Positions 7,598 to 16,164 of a DNA stretch of 64,000 nucleotides are shown here, in pieces (within the stretch, counting starts at the first letter, position 1; every line of letters starts with the position of its first letter). The translations under genes were made by a program, and so were the position numbers. The stretch is from CAWCUZ01 sp963798795. Its GTDB lineage: Bacteria > Acidobacteriota > Vicinamibacteria > Vicinamibacterales > SCN-69-37. A model generated the notes under the pieces. That model was given only the letters and a program-made list of their open reading frames with translations, did no database searches and was not told where the DNA came from. The stretch covers positions 2,294,001-2,358,000 of the forward strand of contig CAWCUZ010000001.1 of assembly GCA_963798795.1 (NCBI GenBank), in the 5' to 3' direction.

Positions 7598-9014
7598 ATG
7601 AGCGGTCCTCCCGTGATCGAGCGGCTGGCCGCGCTGGCGGCGCTGGCCTCCATCCCGCGCGGGCAGCTCGAATGGCTCGCCGCGAACGGCGAACTCAAGC
7701 GCTTCGACCGGGGCGAGGTTCTCTACTCCAACGAATCCCCGCCGCCCGGCTGCTACGTGCTGCTCTCCGGACACATCTCCGTCCGCGTGGTCCGCGACGG
7801 GATCGCGCGAACGGTCAACGAGTTGTGGCCCGGAGCCATCGGAGGCCGGCTTCCGGTACTCGCGAATGCCGAAGACCGCTGCAGATGCCAGCCCGGCCAT
7901 GACGAACATCTTCACGACCGCCGCGGAGCCGCTGGAAATCCTGCTCATCAGCGGGTCGGGAGTCCGTGAGATGACGCGCGAGTGCTACGACCTCACGGCC
8001 TGGTGCGTCCATCAGATGATCGACCGCACCCGGCTGTTCAAGTCGGACGACCTGCAGCGCGAGAAGATGGCTTCGCTCGGCCGGCTCGCCGCCGGCCTGG
8101 CGCATGAGCTGAACAACCCGGCGTCGGCGGCCGCGCGCAGCGCCCGGATCATGGACGCGTGCACCCGGGAGCTGGTCGAGGCGACGCGCGCGCTGTACTC
8201 GGCGGGCCTTTCCCAGGATGCGCTGGCAGCGGTCGACGCCCTCGAGGCCGCGGCCGTCGCGCAGCCGCCCGAGCGCTCACCGCTGGACGAAGCCGAACGC
8301 GAAGACCAGATCCGCGGCTGGCTCGACGCGCGCGGGCTCGATCCCGCGCCGGCGGAGCCGCTCGCGTCCGCGTCGATCGTGGCGGCGGATCTCGACGCGG
8401 CCGCCGCGATCCTGGCGCCGGACGGCATCCCCATCGCCCTGCGGTACGTGGCAGCCCGGGCGGCGGTCGGTCGACTGACGTCGGAGATTGCGCTGGCGAC
8501 GCAGCGGATCGACCGGCTCGTGTCGGCGGTGAGGCGGCATACGCACATGGACCGATCGCCGGCGACCGACCCGATCGATCTCGAGTCGACGCTGGCCGAC
8601 ACGCTGGCCCTGGCCGATTCCAAGGCGCGCGCCGGCCGGGTGTCCGTGGCCCTGCGGGTCGAGCCTGACCTGCCGCCCGTGCCGGGCGTCGCCGGCCAGT
8701 TGAACGACGTGTGGCTCAACCTGGTCGACAACGCCATCGATTTTGCGCCGCCGGGTGGACAGGTGACCGTGTCCGCGCAGCACCAGGCCGAGACCGTCGT
8801 CATCTCCGTCACGGACGATGGCCCGGGCATCCCGCCGGAAAACCAAACCCGCGTCTTCGAGCCGTTCTTCACGACCCGACCGGTTGGCCAGGGCGCCGGT
8901 CTCGGCCTCGACATCGTCCAGCGGGTCGTCCGGAGTCACGGCGGTTCCGTCGAGTTGAGCTCGGAGCCCGGCCGGACCGAATTCCGGGTCAGGCTGCCTG
9001 TCGCGTCGGTGTGA
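7598..9014 (+). CDS. Cyclic-nucleotide-binding sensor histidine kinase, one frame break
   Basis: The start ATG 7598 opens a CAP/cNMP-binding domain: FDRGEVLYSNESPPPGCYVL, then LSGHISVRVV and RTVNELWPGAIGG. At about 7850 the frame changes from GGRLPVL to YSRMPKTAADA; family members read GLLPYSRM here, so the two parts are one gene. The rest is a HisKA dimerisation region with phospho-acceptor motif LGRLAAGLAHELNNPASAA, then a HATPase domain: DVWLNLVDNAIDFA (N box), VTDDGPGIP (G1), FEPFFTT (F) and GAGLGLDIV (G2). Total about 470 residues. Soluble; signal unknown. The break is probably a sequencing indel because both sides are fully conserved. Confidence 0.8.
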
Positions 9015-9041
9015 GAGCGCGCCGGCGTGCGTCCGCATGCA

Positions 9042-9158
9042 GACGAGCGGGTGGCGCAGATCGTCGGACCGGGTGAATGTCCGTCCGGCAACCAACGGCA
9101 GGTCGAGCGCCTGAAAGCAGGCCGGTCCCACGATGAGCAATCCAGCGGTGAGCGCCTC
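9042..9158 (-). pseudogene. ADOP permease fragment (periplasmic domain)
   Basis: The minus strand reads LTAGLLIVGPACFQALDLPL followed by VAGRTFTRSDD, which matches the 'VGPxYFxALGIPLxAGRxFTxxDD' strand of ADOP periplasmic domains. It has no start or TM segments and is only about 40 codons. It sits between the histidine kinase and a VapBC module. Confidence 0.5.
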
Positions 9159-9177
9159 GCCGGCTGACGGCGGCTTG

Positions 9178-9210
9178 CACCATGGCGTCATCTGATTCTA
9201 CCATGGTGTA
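9178..9210 (+). promoter_or_regulatory. Possible VapB operator (two CCATGG palindromes)
   Basis: CACCATGG at 9178-9185 and TACCATGGTGTA at 9199-9210 are centred 23-24 bp apart, directly before the antitoxin ATG at 9211. Paired palindromes at the promoter are typical of autoregulated toxin-antitoxin operons. No Shine-Dalgarno sequence is visible, so the transcript may be leaderless. Confidence 0.4.
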
Positions 9211-9480
9211 ATGGCGCTGAACCTCAAGAACGTCGAGGTGGAGCGGCTGGCCGCCGACGTGGCGCGCCTCGCCGGCGAGTCGAAGACCGAGGCCATCCGC
9301 CGGGCGCTGGAGGAGCGCAAGCGCCGGTTGACGGGGCTGTCGCGCGCCGAGCGGCGCAAACGTGTCCTGGCGTTCCTCGAGCGCTCCGTGTGGCCGAAGC
9401 TGCCCCGCGGCCAGCGGGGACGCCGCCTCTCCCGCGCTGAGGAAGACGACCTCCTCGGCTACGGGCCCGACGGCGCATGA
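9211..9480 (+). CDS. vapB: VapB-type antitoxin
   Basis: 89 residues beginning MALNLKNVEVERLAADVARL, then AGESKTEAIRRALEERKRRL. This is the VapB ribbon-helix-helix pattern (NIKNPE... TGESKTEAIR). The C-terminal half (KRVLAFLERSVWPKLPRG, SRAEEDDLLGYGPDG) is the toxin-binding tail. ATGA overlap with the toxin gene couples translation. It probably binds the palindromes just upstream and represses its own operon. Confidence 0.87.
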   Translation: MALNLKNVEVERLAADVARLAGESKTEAIRRALEERKRRLTGLSRAERRKRVLAFLERSVWPKLPRGQRGRRLSRAEEDDLLGYGPDGA

Positions 9481-9860
9481 CGCTCGACTCGTCGGCGCTG
9501 GTCGCCATCGTCTTTGGCGAGTCGGGATACCTGGAACTCGTCGACCGGATCCTCCAGGCCGACGTCGTCCGGCTCGGCACGCCGACGCTCACCGAAACGG
9601 CCATCGTGCTCACCGCCCGCCGCGGCGCGCCGATGCGCCGCGAGCTGGCCACCCTCCTGCGCGAGCTCGATGTGACCATCGTGCCCTTCACGATTGAGCA
9701 CCACGAGGTGGCCTGGCGCGCCTACGAACGGTACGGCCGCGGCCGACACAAGGCCGGCCTGAATTTCGGCGACTGCCTCAGCTACGCCGTCGCCAGGCTG
9801 GCCGGTGACGAGCTGGTGTTCGTCGGCGGCGACTTCAGCCACACCGACATCGTCCGGTGA
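9477..9860 (+). CDS. vapC: VapC-type PIN ribonuclease toxin
   Basis: 127 residues. It begins MTLDSSALVAIVFGE with catalytic Asp4. Glu40 is in TPTLTETAIVL, and the third acidic site is in LNFGDCLSYAVARL (Asp near residue 99). All four PIN acidic positions seem present. Family members cleave tRNA or rRNA. Cognate antitoxin immediately upstream. No damage seen. Confidence 0.88.
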   Translation: MTLDSSALVAIVFGESGYLELVDRILQADVVRLGTPTLTETAIVLTARRGAPMRRELATLLRELDVTIVPFTIEHHEVAWRAYERYGRGRHKAGLNFGDCLSYAVARLAGDELVFVGGDFSHTDIVR

Positions 9861-9882
9861 GCGCGGCGCCGATCCGCAGGCG

Positions 9883-10092
9883 CTACAGGTCGCGCAGGAC
9901 GACGTTCGGATCCACGCGCGCTGCGCCGCGCGCCGCCAGTGCGCAGGCGATGAGCCCCGCCGCCGCAATCAGGCCGATGGCCAGCGCCAGGGCCGCGGGG
10001 TCCACGTCGCGGGCCTGCTCCGGCGGGACGCCGCGCTCGAGATGGCCGGCCGCGAACAGCCCTCGGAGTCCGCGCGGCCCGACGAGGTTGGT
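9883..10092 (-). pseudogene. C-terminal remnant of an ADOP permease
   Basis: The reading frame ends AARGAARVDPNVVLRDL, the characteristic last residues of ADOP permeases, preceded by a TM helix (ALALAIGLIAAAGLIACAL) and PRGLRGLFAAG. Everything N-terminal is missing: upstream, in the same frame, the sequence has Arg/Pro-rich non-coding character and runs into the GH3 gene. Probably a deletion remnant. Confidence 0.65.
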
Positions 10093-10222
10093 GCGGATCC
10101 GCGGGACCTTGGCCGCGAGGCTCAAGGGCGGCGAAATCGACTCGGCGTCATGCAGACACTCGCGCCCAAGCCGATCCGGCCGGATCGAGCGCCGGGCCAT
10201 CAGGCCGGCGACATTGACAATC

Positions 10223-12775
10223 TCAACGTCGGGCCGCGGCCGTCGCCCTGATGTCTCGCGACGACGCCCCGAGCGAGAACGTGAGCGGATGGCCCGCCGC
10301 GGCAAGAGGCACCCAGCGGTGCTCGGCCACCGACCACGAGGACACGTCCTGCGCGGTCACCGTCAGACGGAGCTGGGTGGACGCCCCCGGCGCGAGGGTC
10401 ACGCGCTGGAAGCCGATCAGCTTGCGTGTCGTGTCGCCGCCGGACGCCGTCGACGAGGGCGACACGTAGACCTGCGGAACGTCGGTGCCCTCGCGCGTAC
10501 CCGTGTTGCGCACGGTGAACGTCGCGTCGAAGCCGCCGTCGGCCCGCGGTGCGACGGCGAAGCCGGAATACGCGAAGGTCGTATACGCGAGGCCGTGGCC
10601 GAACGCGAAGAGCGGGTCGATGCCCTCGTGGTCGTACCAGCGGTAGCCGACCAGGATGCCCTCGGAGTACGCGCCGTGGCCGTCCACGCCGGGGTATCGT
10701 TCCGGTGGCGCGGTTGGCGCGTCCTCGGCTCGTCGCGGAAACGTCACCGGAAGCCGGCCGCCGGGCGAGGCCTCGCCGGTGAGCAGGGCCGCCGTCGCTT
10801 CGGCGCCTTCCTGCCCCGGGTACCACATCTGCAGAATCGATTTCACCTGGTGCGCCCAGGGCATGAGGATCGGCGCGCCGTTATTGAGCACGACGACCGT
10901 GCGCGGATTGGCCGCAGCCACGGCCGCGATGAGCGCATCCTGATTGCCCGGCAGCGAGAGCGACGGCCGATCGCGTCCTTCGCTGCCTTCGTCGTACGCA
11001 AAGACCACCGCCGCGCGCGCGGATCGTGCCGCTTGCGCGGCTTCCTGGATGCGCGCGGAGGGCAACTCGGGCGTGATCCACGCCAGACGAATCTGCATCG
11101 GCGTCGAGGCGCTGGCTGCGGCCGTGACGGTGAGTCGCCGCGGCGTGCCCACTTCGAAGGTCGCCGGCGTCGTGGAGCGGTTCAGGCCGTCGGCCGTGCC
11201 GATCAGGCCGCCGCCGAATCCGCCGCCGCGGCCACCCCGGCCGCCGCCCCGACCACCGCGGCCGGCACCGCCTCGGCCTGCGCGACCCGCGGGCGTTGCG
11301 TCCGCCGGCGCATCGAGCTGAATCGACCCGCGACCGCCGGCCGTGTGGAGGACGAGCTGATAGTCACCCGCCGCCGGAGCGGCGATCGTGCCGGTCCAGA
11401 TCCAGGTCTCTCCGGCGGGAATCGTTCGGGCGCCGATGAAATCGATCGTCGGATCGACGGCCGTCGTTACGCCGCCCTGTGTCGAGCGCGGCAGGCCGTG
11501 CCGGCCCGGTTCGCCCTCGGGCGCGAGGGCTGACGAGGGCACGACCGTGCCGTCGAGGTCGTAGCCGACCGCATAGCTGACCTTCGCACCAGCACCCGCG
11601 CGCCGGACGATGAGATCGAACGGACGTTCCGTGTGCATCGGCTGCACGCGCGCGCTGCCGCCGCCGCCGACGAGCAGCGTCCTGGCCGTGGGGCCAATCA
11701 CGGCCAGCGATGCCATGTCCGCCCTGGAGAGCGGCAGGAGGTCGTCCGTGTTCTGGAGCAGCACCGCGCCCGCGACGGCGATGTCGCGCGCCTCAGGTGA
11801 GGACACCGGGATCTCCCCCATCGGACGGGGCGGTCCGGCGTCGAGCAGGCCCGCGCGATCCATGGAAGTCAGGATGCGTGTGACGGCCCGGTCGACGATC
11901 GATGGTGTCAGCTCGCCGCTCGCCACTGCCTCCGCCAACGTCCCGTAATTGCGGCCGCTGGGCATCTCGAGCTCGAGGCCAGCCGTGAGGGCGGGCACGC
12001 CGCTGTGCGTGGCGCCCCAGTCGGACATCACGAAGCCGCCGAAGCGCCATTGATCGCGGAGCACGTCCGTGAGGAGCATCGGATTCTCGGCCGCGTACGT
12101 GCCGTTGACGCGGTTGTAGGCGGCCATCACCGCGCCGGCGCCCGCCCGCACCGCCGCCTCGAATCCCGGCAGCTCGATCTCGTGCATCGTCTGCTCGTCC
12201 GCGTCGGCGCTGACCGAGTTGCGCTGGTTCTCCTGATTGTTGAGGGCGAAGTGCTTCACTGTGGCGATGAGTCCCTCGCGCTGGATGCCGTCGACCTCAG
12301 CGGCGACCATGCGGCTGGCCAGATACGGGTCCTCGCCGAGCGTCTCGAAGTTGCGGCCGGCCTGCGGCACCCGGACGATGTTGACCATGGGCGCCAGGAT
12401 CACGTTCTGGCCACGCGCGCGACCGTCGCGGGCGATGATCCGGCCGTATGTCCGCGCCAAGTCGGGTGAAAAGGTGGAAGCCAGCGCGACCGGAGCGGGA
12501 AGGGCGGTAGCGGGCCGGGCGGTCCGCACGCCGGCGGGGCCGTCGGTCAGCCGGAGCGGCGGGATGCCGAGCCGCGGCACGCCAGGCAGGTACCCTGCCT
12601 GACCCTGCGAATCGGGATCGGACGCGCCGTGGAGCATCGCGATCTTCTCGTCGAGCGTCATCTGCGCGACCAGGCGCGCGACCCGATCGGTCGTCTGACC
12701 GGCCAGGGGCACGGACGCCAAACCCGCGGCCGCGCCGATCAGCACGACGAGAGCAGTTCGTGGAGGGACCGGCAT
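10223..12775 (-). CDS. Secreted GH3 beta-glucosidase-like enzyme with PA14 and Fn3-like domains
   Basis: 850 residues; signal peptide MPVPPRTALVVLIGAAAGLA to about residue 26. TIM barrel: MTLDEKIAMLHG, RLTDGPAGVR, GRNFETLGEDPYLASRM, VKHFALNNQE (Lys-His substrate site). The nucleophile is the Asp of FVMSDWGATHSG. The C-terminal domain supplies FAYDEGSEGRDR, VVLNNGAP and WYPGQEG. A PA14-type insert (IPAGETWIWTGTIAAPAAGD) contains a Gly/Arg-rich run around 11216-11290. It ends in an Fn3-like domain (VRNTGTREGTDVPQVYV). Predicted to release terminal beta-sugars in the periplasm. The exact sugar is unknown. Confidence 0.9.
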   Translation of the reverse strand: MPVPPRTALVVLIGAAAGLASVPLAGQTTDRVARLVAQMTLDEKIAMLHGASDPDSQGQAGYLPGVPRLGIPPLRLTDGPAGVRTARPATALPAPVALASTFSPDLARTYGRIIARDGRARGQNVILAPMVNIVRVPQAGRNFETLGEDPYLASRMVAAEVDGIQREGLIATVKHFALNNQENQRNSVSADADEQTMHEIELPGFEAAVRAGAGAVMAAYNRVNGTYAAENPMLLTDVLRDQWRFGGFVMSDWGATHSGVPALTAGLELEMPSGRNYGTLAEAVASGELTPSIVDRAVTRILTSMDRAGLLDAGPPRPMGEIPVSSPEARDIAVAGAVLLQNTDDLLPLSRADMASLAVIGPTARTLLVGGGGSARVQPMHTERPFDLIVRRAGAGAKVSYAVGYDLDGTVVPSSALAPEGEPGRHGLPRSTQGGVTTAVDPTIDFIGARTIPAGETWIWTGTIAAPAAGDYQLVLHTAGGRGSIQLDAPADATPAGRAGRGGAGRGGRGGGRGGRGGGFGGGLIGTADGLNRSTTPATFEVGTPRRLTVTAAASASTPMQIRLAWITPELPSARIQEAAQAARSARAAVVFAYDEGSEGRDRPSLSLPGNQDALIAAVAAANPRTVVVLNNGAPILMPWAHQVKSILQMWYPGQEGAEATAALLTGEASPGGRLPVTFPRRAEDAPTAPPERYPGVDGHGAYSEGILVGYRWYDHEGIDPLFAFGHGLAYTTFAYSGFAVAPRADGGFDATFTVRNTGTREGTDVPQVYVSPSSTASGGDTTRKLIGFQRVTLAPGASTQLRLTVTAQDVSSWSVAEHRWVPLAAAGHPLTFSLGASSRDIRATAAARR

Positions 12776-12799
12776 GAGCGCGATTCTACCTCCTCTCTC

Positions 12800-12855
12800 T
12801 GTGGAGCCCCGGGTCGCCCGCTGCGCGGAGCCCAGGGTCTGAAGACTCGGGGATC
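12800..12855. repeat. Dispersed palindromic repeat (GGGTCTGAAGACTCGGGG type)
   Basis: GGAGCCCCGGGTCGCC at the left and AGGGTCTGAAGACTCGGGG at the right share core sequences with the repeats at 23.3, 42.46 and 44.56 kb. It is in the gap before the GH3 start and next to the PadR remnant. Confidence 0.55.
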
Positions 12856-12876
12856 ACTTGACCACGGACGCTCCAA

Positions 12877-13035
12877 CAGCAGGGCTGGATTCAGGCCACG
12901 TGGGACACCAGCGAAAACAACCGCCGGGCGAAGCACTACGCCCTGACGAAAGCGGGCCGGAAGGCCATGTCGACCGAAGCCGCGCAGTGGCTCCGCCTCT
13001 CGGCCGCGATCTCGGCCATCGTTCAGACGCCATGA
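12877..13035 (+). pseudogene. C-terminal remnant of a PadR regulator
   Basis: The frame reads QQGWIQATWDTSENNRRAKH, then YALTKAGRKAMSTEAAQWLR and ends SAAISAIVQTP*. This is the wing and C-terminal part of PadR regulators (WG.SENNRRAK.Y.LT..GR). The helix-turn-helix half is absent. The stop overlaps the start of an ADOP remnant, so an ancestral PadR-ADOP operon was deleted here. Confidence 0.7.
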
Positions 13036-13288
13036 AGCGACCGCGGCAACCCACGCGATGCGCCGCCGGCGCCGTGTCGTACCCGGATTTCGTGGAGTGG
13101 CGCGACGGGGCCGTTGACATCGCGAAGATCACGGCCGGGCGCTCCGTGACGGCGCGCGTCACGACAACGGCTGGCACCAAGCGCGTGTCCACCGCGCTCG
13201 TGGCGTCGAACGATTTCGCCGTGCTCGAACTGGGCCCGTCTGCGGCGACATCGTGAACTGGGATCCGCTCAGCGCGATCCGGGAATAG
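13032..13288 (+). pseudogene. Internally deleted ADOP permease remnant
   Basis: It begins ATG AAG with SYPDFVEWRDGAVDIAKITA, then VSTALVASNDFAVLELGP, both from the first ADOP periplasmic domain. After a stop at 13256 a different frame gives VNWDPLSAIRE*, matching the conserved ADOP C-terminus (VDPLxAIRE). All TM domains are gone: about 700 codons are reduced to about 80. Confidence 0.65.
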
Positions 13289-13301
13289 CGGCGGCGGGCC
13301 G

Positions 13302-13709
13302 TCAGCGCCCGGGCGGCGAGACGAACGGAATGGCTTCGCGCCTGTGCCGGCGATAGACGCGGAAGTCGTCGCGATCGGTCGTCACGACGATGTGGTCCGG
13401 GTGGAGTTCGCTCAGCAGGATCACGCACAGGTCGGCCAGGTCAGGCCGCCGGTCGGCGTACCGCTTTGCGAGCGTCTCGAGGCGCGGCAGGTGTGCCCGG
13501 CAGTCGAACGCGAGCGTGACCAGGCCCTCGCGCAGCATCGCGAGCGTGACGGCGGTGTTGCCGAGGTGGAACGCCGTTTCCGCCAGCACCGGTTCGCACG
13601 TGAGTGCGGGCGGCGTGATGCGATCGGCCAGCTCGACCGCCCAACCGTGGTGTGCGTCCGTCCGGTTTGCGAACGCCACCAGGAACCCGGTGTCCGCGAT
13701 GGCTTTCAC
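13302..13709 (-). CDS. PIN-domain toxin
   Basis: 135 residues from GTG 13709. Start VKAIADTGFLVAFANRTDAH gives the first catalytic Asp. LTCEPVLAETAFHL carries the conserved Glu. RYADRRPDLADLCVILLSE and TTDRDDFRVYR supply the last acidic sites. The GTG overlaps the stop of the RHH antitoxin by 4 nt. The gene and its partner lie between an ADOP remnant and a PadR gene. Complete and probably functional. Confidence 0.85.
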   Translation of the reverse strand: MKAIADTGFLVAFANRTDAHHGWAVELADRITPPALTCEPVLAETAFHLGNTAVTLAMLREGLVTLAFDCRAHLPRLETLAKRYADRRPDLADLCVILLSELHPDHIVVTTDRDDFRVYRRHRREAIPFVSPPGR

Positions 13710-13915
13710 CGGCGCGAAAACCCCTTCCGGCGCGACAGGTCGGCGGGGCCGCTGACGCTGCCGGCCAGGCGCATGTAGCCGCGGCGGCCGGCGGCGCGGG
13801 CCTTCTCCAACTGTTCGCGGATGATCCGGCCCTGCGGGAGGCCGGTGGCGTCGGACGTCCGGGCCAGCCACTCGGCGAGTTGTTCGGTAAGACGAACTGT
13901 TATTGTATGACCCAT
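13706..13915 (-). CDS. Ribbon-helix-helix antitoxin
   Basis: 69 residues: MGHTITVRLTEQLAEWLART, then SDATGLPQGRIIREQLEKAR. The TITVRL beta strand followed by two helices is a CopG/Arc-type DNA-binding fold. The tail (LAGSVSGPADLSRRKGFSR) is of the kind that docks on PIN toxins. Coupled to the toxin gene by a GTGA overlap. Confidence 0.85.
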   Translation of the reverse strand: MGHTITVRLTEQLAEWLARTSDATGLPQGRIIREQLEKARAAGRRGYMRLAGSVSGPADLSRRKGFSRR

Positions 13916-13943
13916 ACGTCACGATCGTAACACGCCTGACCGG

Positions 13944-14279
13944 TCACCCCTCCACCCGCTCCTTCAGCACGGCCAGCCCCCTGGCGAGCATTGACGTGAG
14001 CCGCCACGCGGCGCGGATCTCGCGCACGCCGGCCGCGGTGATCTTGAAGTAGCGCCGCGCCCGGCCGCCGCGCTCCGCGGTGGCGCCGCCAAGCCGGGAG
14101 CGCAGCAGCCCCCGCCGCTCGAGCCGATCGAGCGTGGGATAGATGGCGCCCGGCGTGATCGAGCGGCCGGTGCGTTCCAGGATTTCCTGGCGAATGGCCG
14201 CGCCGTACGCGTCTCCGCCGAGCCGCAGGAGCGTCAACAGCAGGATTTGCTCGAGTTCGCCGAGGTTCTGGCGTGGCAT
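13944..14279 (-). CDS. PadR-family transcriptional regulator
   Basis: 111 residues: LGELEQILLLTLLRLGGDAY, GAAIRQEILERTGRSITPGA, IYPTLDRLERRGLLRSRLGG, then RARRYFKITAAGVREI. This is a complete short PadR winged helix. It is divergent from the MFS exporter at 14401, and an inverted repeat straddles its own start. It probably represses one or both until a toxic ligand binds, as known for PadR proteins. Confidence 0.9.
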   Translation of the reverse strand: MPRQNLGELEQILLLTLLRLGGDAYGAAIRQEILERTGRSITPGAIYPTLDRLERRGLLRSRLGGATAERGGRARRYFKITAAGVREIRAAWRLTSMLARGLAVLKERVEG

Positions 14280-14302
14280 ATGTACTTGTCACTCGTACAT
14301 AT
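14278..14302. promoter_or_regulatory. Inverted repeat, likely PadR operator
   Basis: ATATGTAC at 14278-14285 and GTACATAT at 14295-14302 form perfect 8-bp arms around a 9-bp spacer. The site overlaps the padR start codon and faces the exporter gene 100 bp away. The arm sequence and spacing fit PadR dimer sites. Confidence 0.6.
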
Positions 14303-14400
14303 CACGGCCCGGTCGAGATCCGGAACCGTCACGTCCGGCGGCCGGCCGCGACCGCCGCGGCTCGAAGACGCTACGATCGGGAATCTCCCCCGAGATCCCC

Positions 14401-15783
14401 ATGGCCCATCCAACGACGACGCGCGTGCTGACGGCCGCCATCCTCGGCTCGGGCGCCGTGTTCGTCGAAGGCACCGTCGTCAACGTCGCGCTGCCGGCAA
14501 TCGGGCGCGACCTCGGACTCGGGCTGGACGGTCTGCAGTGGGTGGTCGACGCCTACCTGCTCACCATGGGGTCGCTCATCCTCCTCGGCGGCGCGCTCGG
14601 CGACCGGTACGGCCGCAGCCGCGTCTTTCGCGCCGGCGCCGCCGCGTTCGCGGTGACGTCCACGTGGTGCGCCTTCGCCCCGGGTTCGGCAATCCTGATC
14701 GTCGTCCGGCTCTGTCAGGGCCTCGCCGGGGCGATGCTCGTCCCGAATTCGCTCGCGCTCCTCGAAGAGACGTTCAGCGGCGAAGCGTACGGCACCGCGG
14801 TCGGACGCTGGTCCGCCGGGTCGGCAGCGTCGACCGCAATCGGACCGCTGGCGGGCGGGCTGATTCTCGGCGCCGTGAGCTGGCGCTGGATCTTCGCGCT
14901 CGTGGCGCCGTTTGCGCTCGCCGCCGCGCTCGTTCTGCCCCGCTCGACGAGCGACGCGTCTTCGCGATCGACCACGCCGATCGATTACGCCGGCGCGGTC
15001 CTCGTGACCCTCGGACTCGGAGCGCTGATGGCCGGCCTCATCGAATGGCCCAGGCTCGGGAGCGGCAACGCGCTCGTCCGCATCGCGTTGATCGGATCGG
15101 CGGTGCTGCTGGCCGCCTTCGTGCAGCGCGAGCGCCGCGCGCGCCATCCGCTGCTCGACCTGGCGGCGTTCCGCTCGGCGCGGTTCTCGGGCGCGAACCT
15201 CGCGACGCTGCTGATCTACGGCGCCCTGAACGTGCTGCTGTTCCTCCTCATTCTCGTCCTGCAGAACGCGATGGGCTACTCGGCCCTGACGGCCGGCGCG
15301 ACGCTCCTGCCGGTGAACGTCCTGCTGTTCGTGCTCTCGCCGGCGGCGGGCCGGCTCGCCGGGCGGCTGGGACCGCGTCTGCCGATGACGGTGGGCGCCC
15401 TGCTGGCCGGCGCCGGCATGCTCCTGCTGTCACGTGTGCAGCCCGACTCGGCCTACACGACGGGCGTACTGCCGGCGGTGCTCGTCTTCGGCGCCGGCCT
15501 GGCGTTGCTCGTCGCGCCGCTCACCGCCGCGGCGCTGGCCGCACTCGGCCCGACTCGGGCGGGACTCGCCTCGGGCGTCAACAACGCCGTGGCGCGCGTG
15601 GCCGGACTCGTCGCCGTGGCGGCCGTGCCGCTCGCGGCGGGCATGGGCGCCCTCGATCGGCTCGAGGGTCGCGCGTTGATGGCGGGATTCCATCGGGCGA
15701 TGTGGATCGGCGCCGGCCTCAGCGCCGCGGCTGCGGCCGTGTCGTGGATGACGATGGCAGCGGCACGGCGACGCGTCACCTGA
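14401..15783 (+). CDS. MFS drug exporter, DHA2/EmrB-QacA type
   Basis: 460 residues from ATG 14401. Features: VEGTVVNVALPAIGRDLGLG and LQWVVDAYLLTMGSLILLGG (DHA2 helices 1-2), motif A GGALGDRYGRSRVF, and LIVVRLCQGLAGAMLVPNSL. Further hydrophobic segments give about 14 TM helices. Proteins of this type export drugs or metabolites with proton exchange. The gene is divergent from padR with a palindromic operator between them, so regulated efflux is likely. An in-frame extension to 14143 is possible but runs through the operator and padR, so I reject it. Confidence 0.87.
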   Translation: MAHPTTTRVLTAAILGSGAVFVEGTVVNVALPAIGRDLGLGLDGLQWVVDAYLLTMGSLILLGGALGDRYGRSRVFRAGAAAFAVTSTWCAFAPGSAILIVVRLCQGLAGAMLVPNSLALLEETFSGEAYGTAVGRWSAGSAASTAIGPLAGGLILGAVSWRWIFALVAPFALAAALVLPRSTSDASSRSTTPIDYAGAVLVTLGLGALMAGLIEWPRLGSGNALVRIALIGSAVLLAAFVQRERRARHPLLDLAAFRSARFSGANLATLLIYGALNVLLFLLILVLQNAMGYSALTAGATLLPVNVLLFVLSPAAGRLAGRLGPRLPMTVGALLAGAGMLLLSRVQPDSAYTTGVLPAVLVFGAGLALLVAPLTAAALAALGPTRAGLASGVNNAVARVAGLVAVAAVPLAAGMGALDRLEGRALMAGFHRAMWIGAGLSAAAAAVSWMTMAAARRRVT

Positions 15784-15842
15784 TGCGCAGCACTGTCACC
15801 GTCCGATTGATTTAATGTTCATTGTGCACTATACATGGCCGC

Positions 15843-16163
15843 ATGCCCGGGAACCTCGGTGAGTTCGAACAGCTCGTGCTCCTCGCCCTCGCCCGTCTGG
15901 GCGACGACGCCTACGGCGTGACGATCCGCCAGGCGCTCCGCGAGCGCGCGGGCCGGAAGGCGTCGTTCGGCGCCGTCTACAGCACGCTGCGGCGGCTCGA
16001 ACAGAAGGGACTGGTGCGATCCGCGTACGGGGATCCGGAGCCGGTCCGCGGCGGCCGCGCCAAGAAGTACGTCGCCCTGACCGTCCGCGGGCGCGCCGCG
16101 CTGCGCGCGGCACACACGGCGCTGATCCGCATGGCGGAGGGCGTGGCCGGCCTGCAGAAGTGA
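15843..16163 (+). CDS. PadR-family regulator of the following ADOP permease
   Basis: 106 residues from ATG 15843: MPGNLGEFEQLVLLALARLG, DDAYGVTIRQALRERAGRKA, SFGAVYSTLRRLEQKGLVRS, then RAKKYVALTVRGRAAL. Complete short PadR. It ends 1 nt before the permease gene, the standard PadR-ADOP operon. A partial dyad (ATGTTC..GTGCAC..TACAT) lies just upstream at 15815-15837. No Shine-Dalgarno is visible; an in-frame TTG at 15822 is an alternative. Confidence 0.88.
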   Translation: MPGNLGEFEQLVLLALARLGDDAYGVTIRQALRERAGRKASFGAVYSTLRRLEQKGLVRSAYGDPEPVRGGRAKKYVALTVRGRAALRAAHTALIRMAEGVAGLQK

Positions 16164-16164
16164 C

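Noticed and set aside
10251..10800. Small plus-strand frames opposite the GH3 enzyme
   Set aside because: Antisense shadows without ribosome sites or recognisable domains.
14143..14400. N-terminal extension of the MFS exporter
   Set aside because: It would run through padR and its operator and lacks membrane-protein character.
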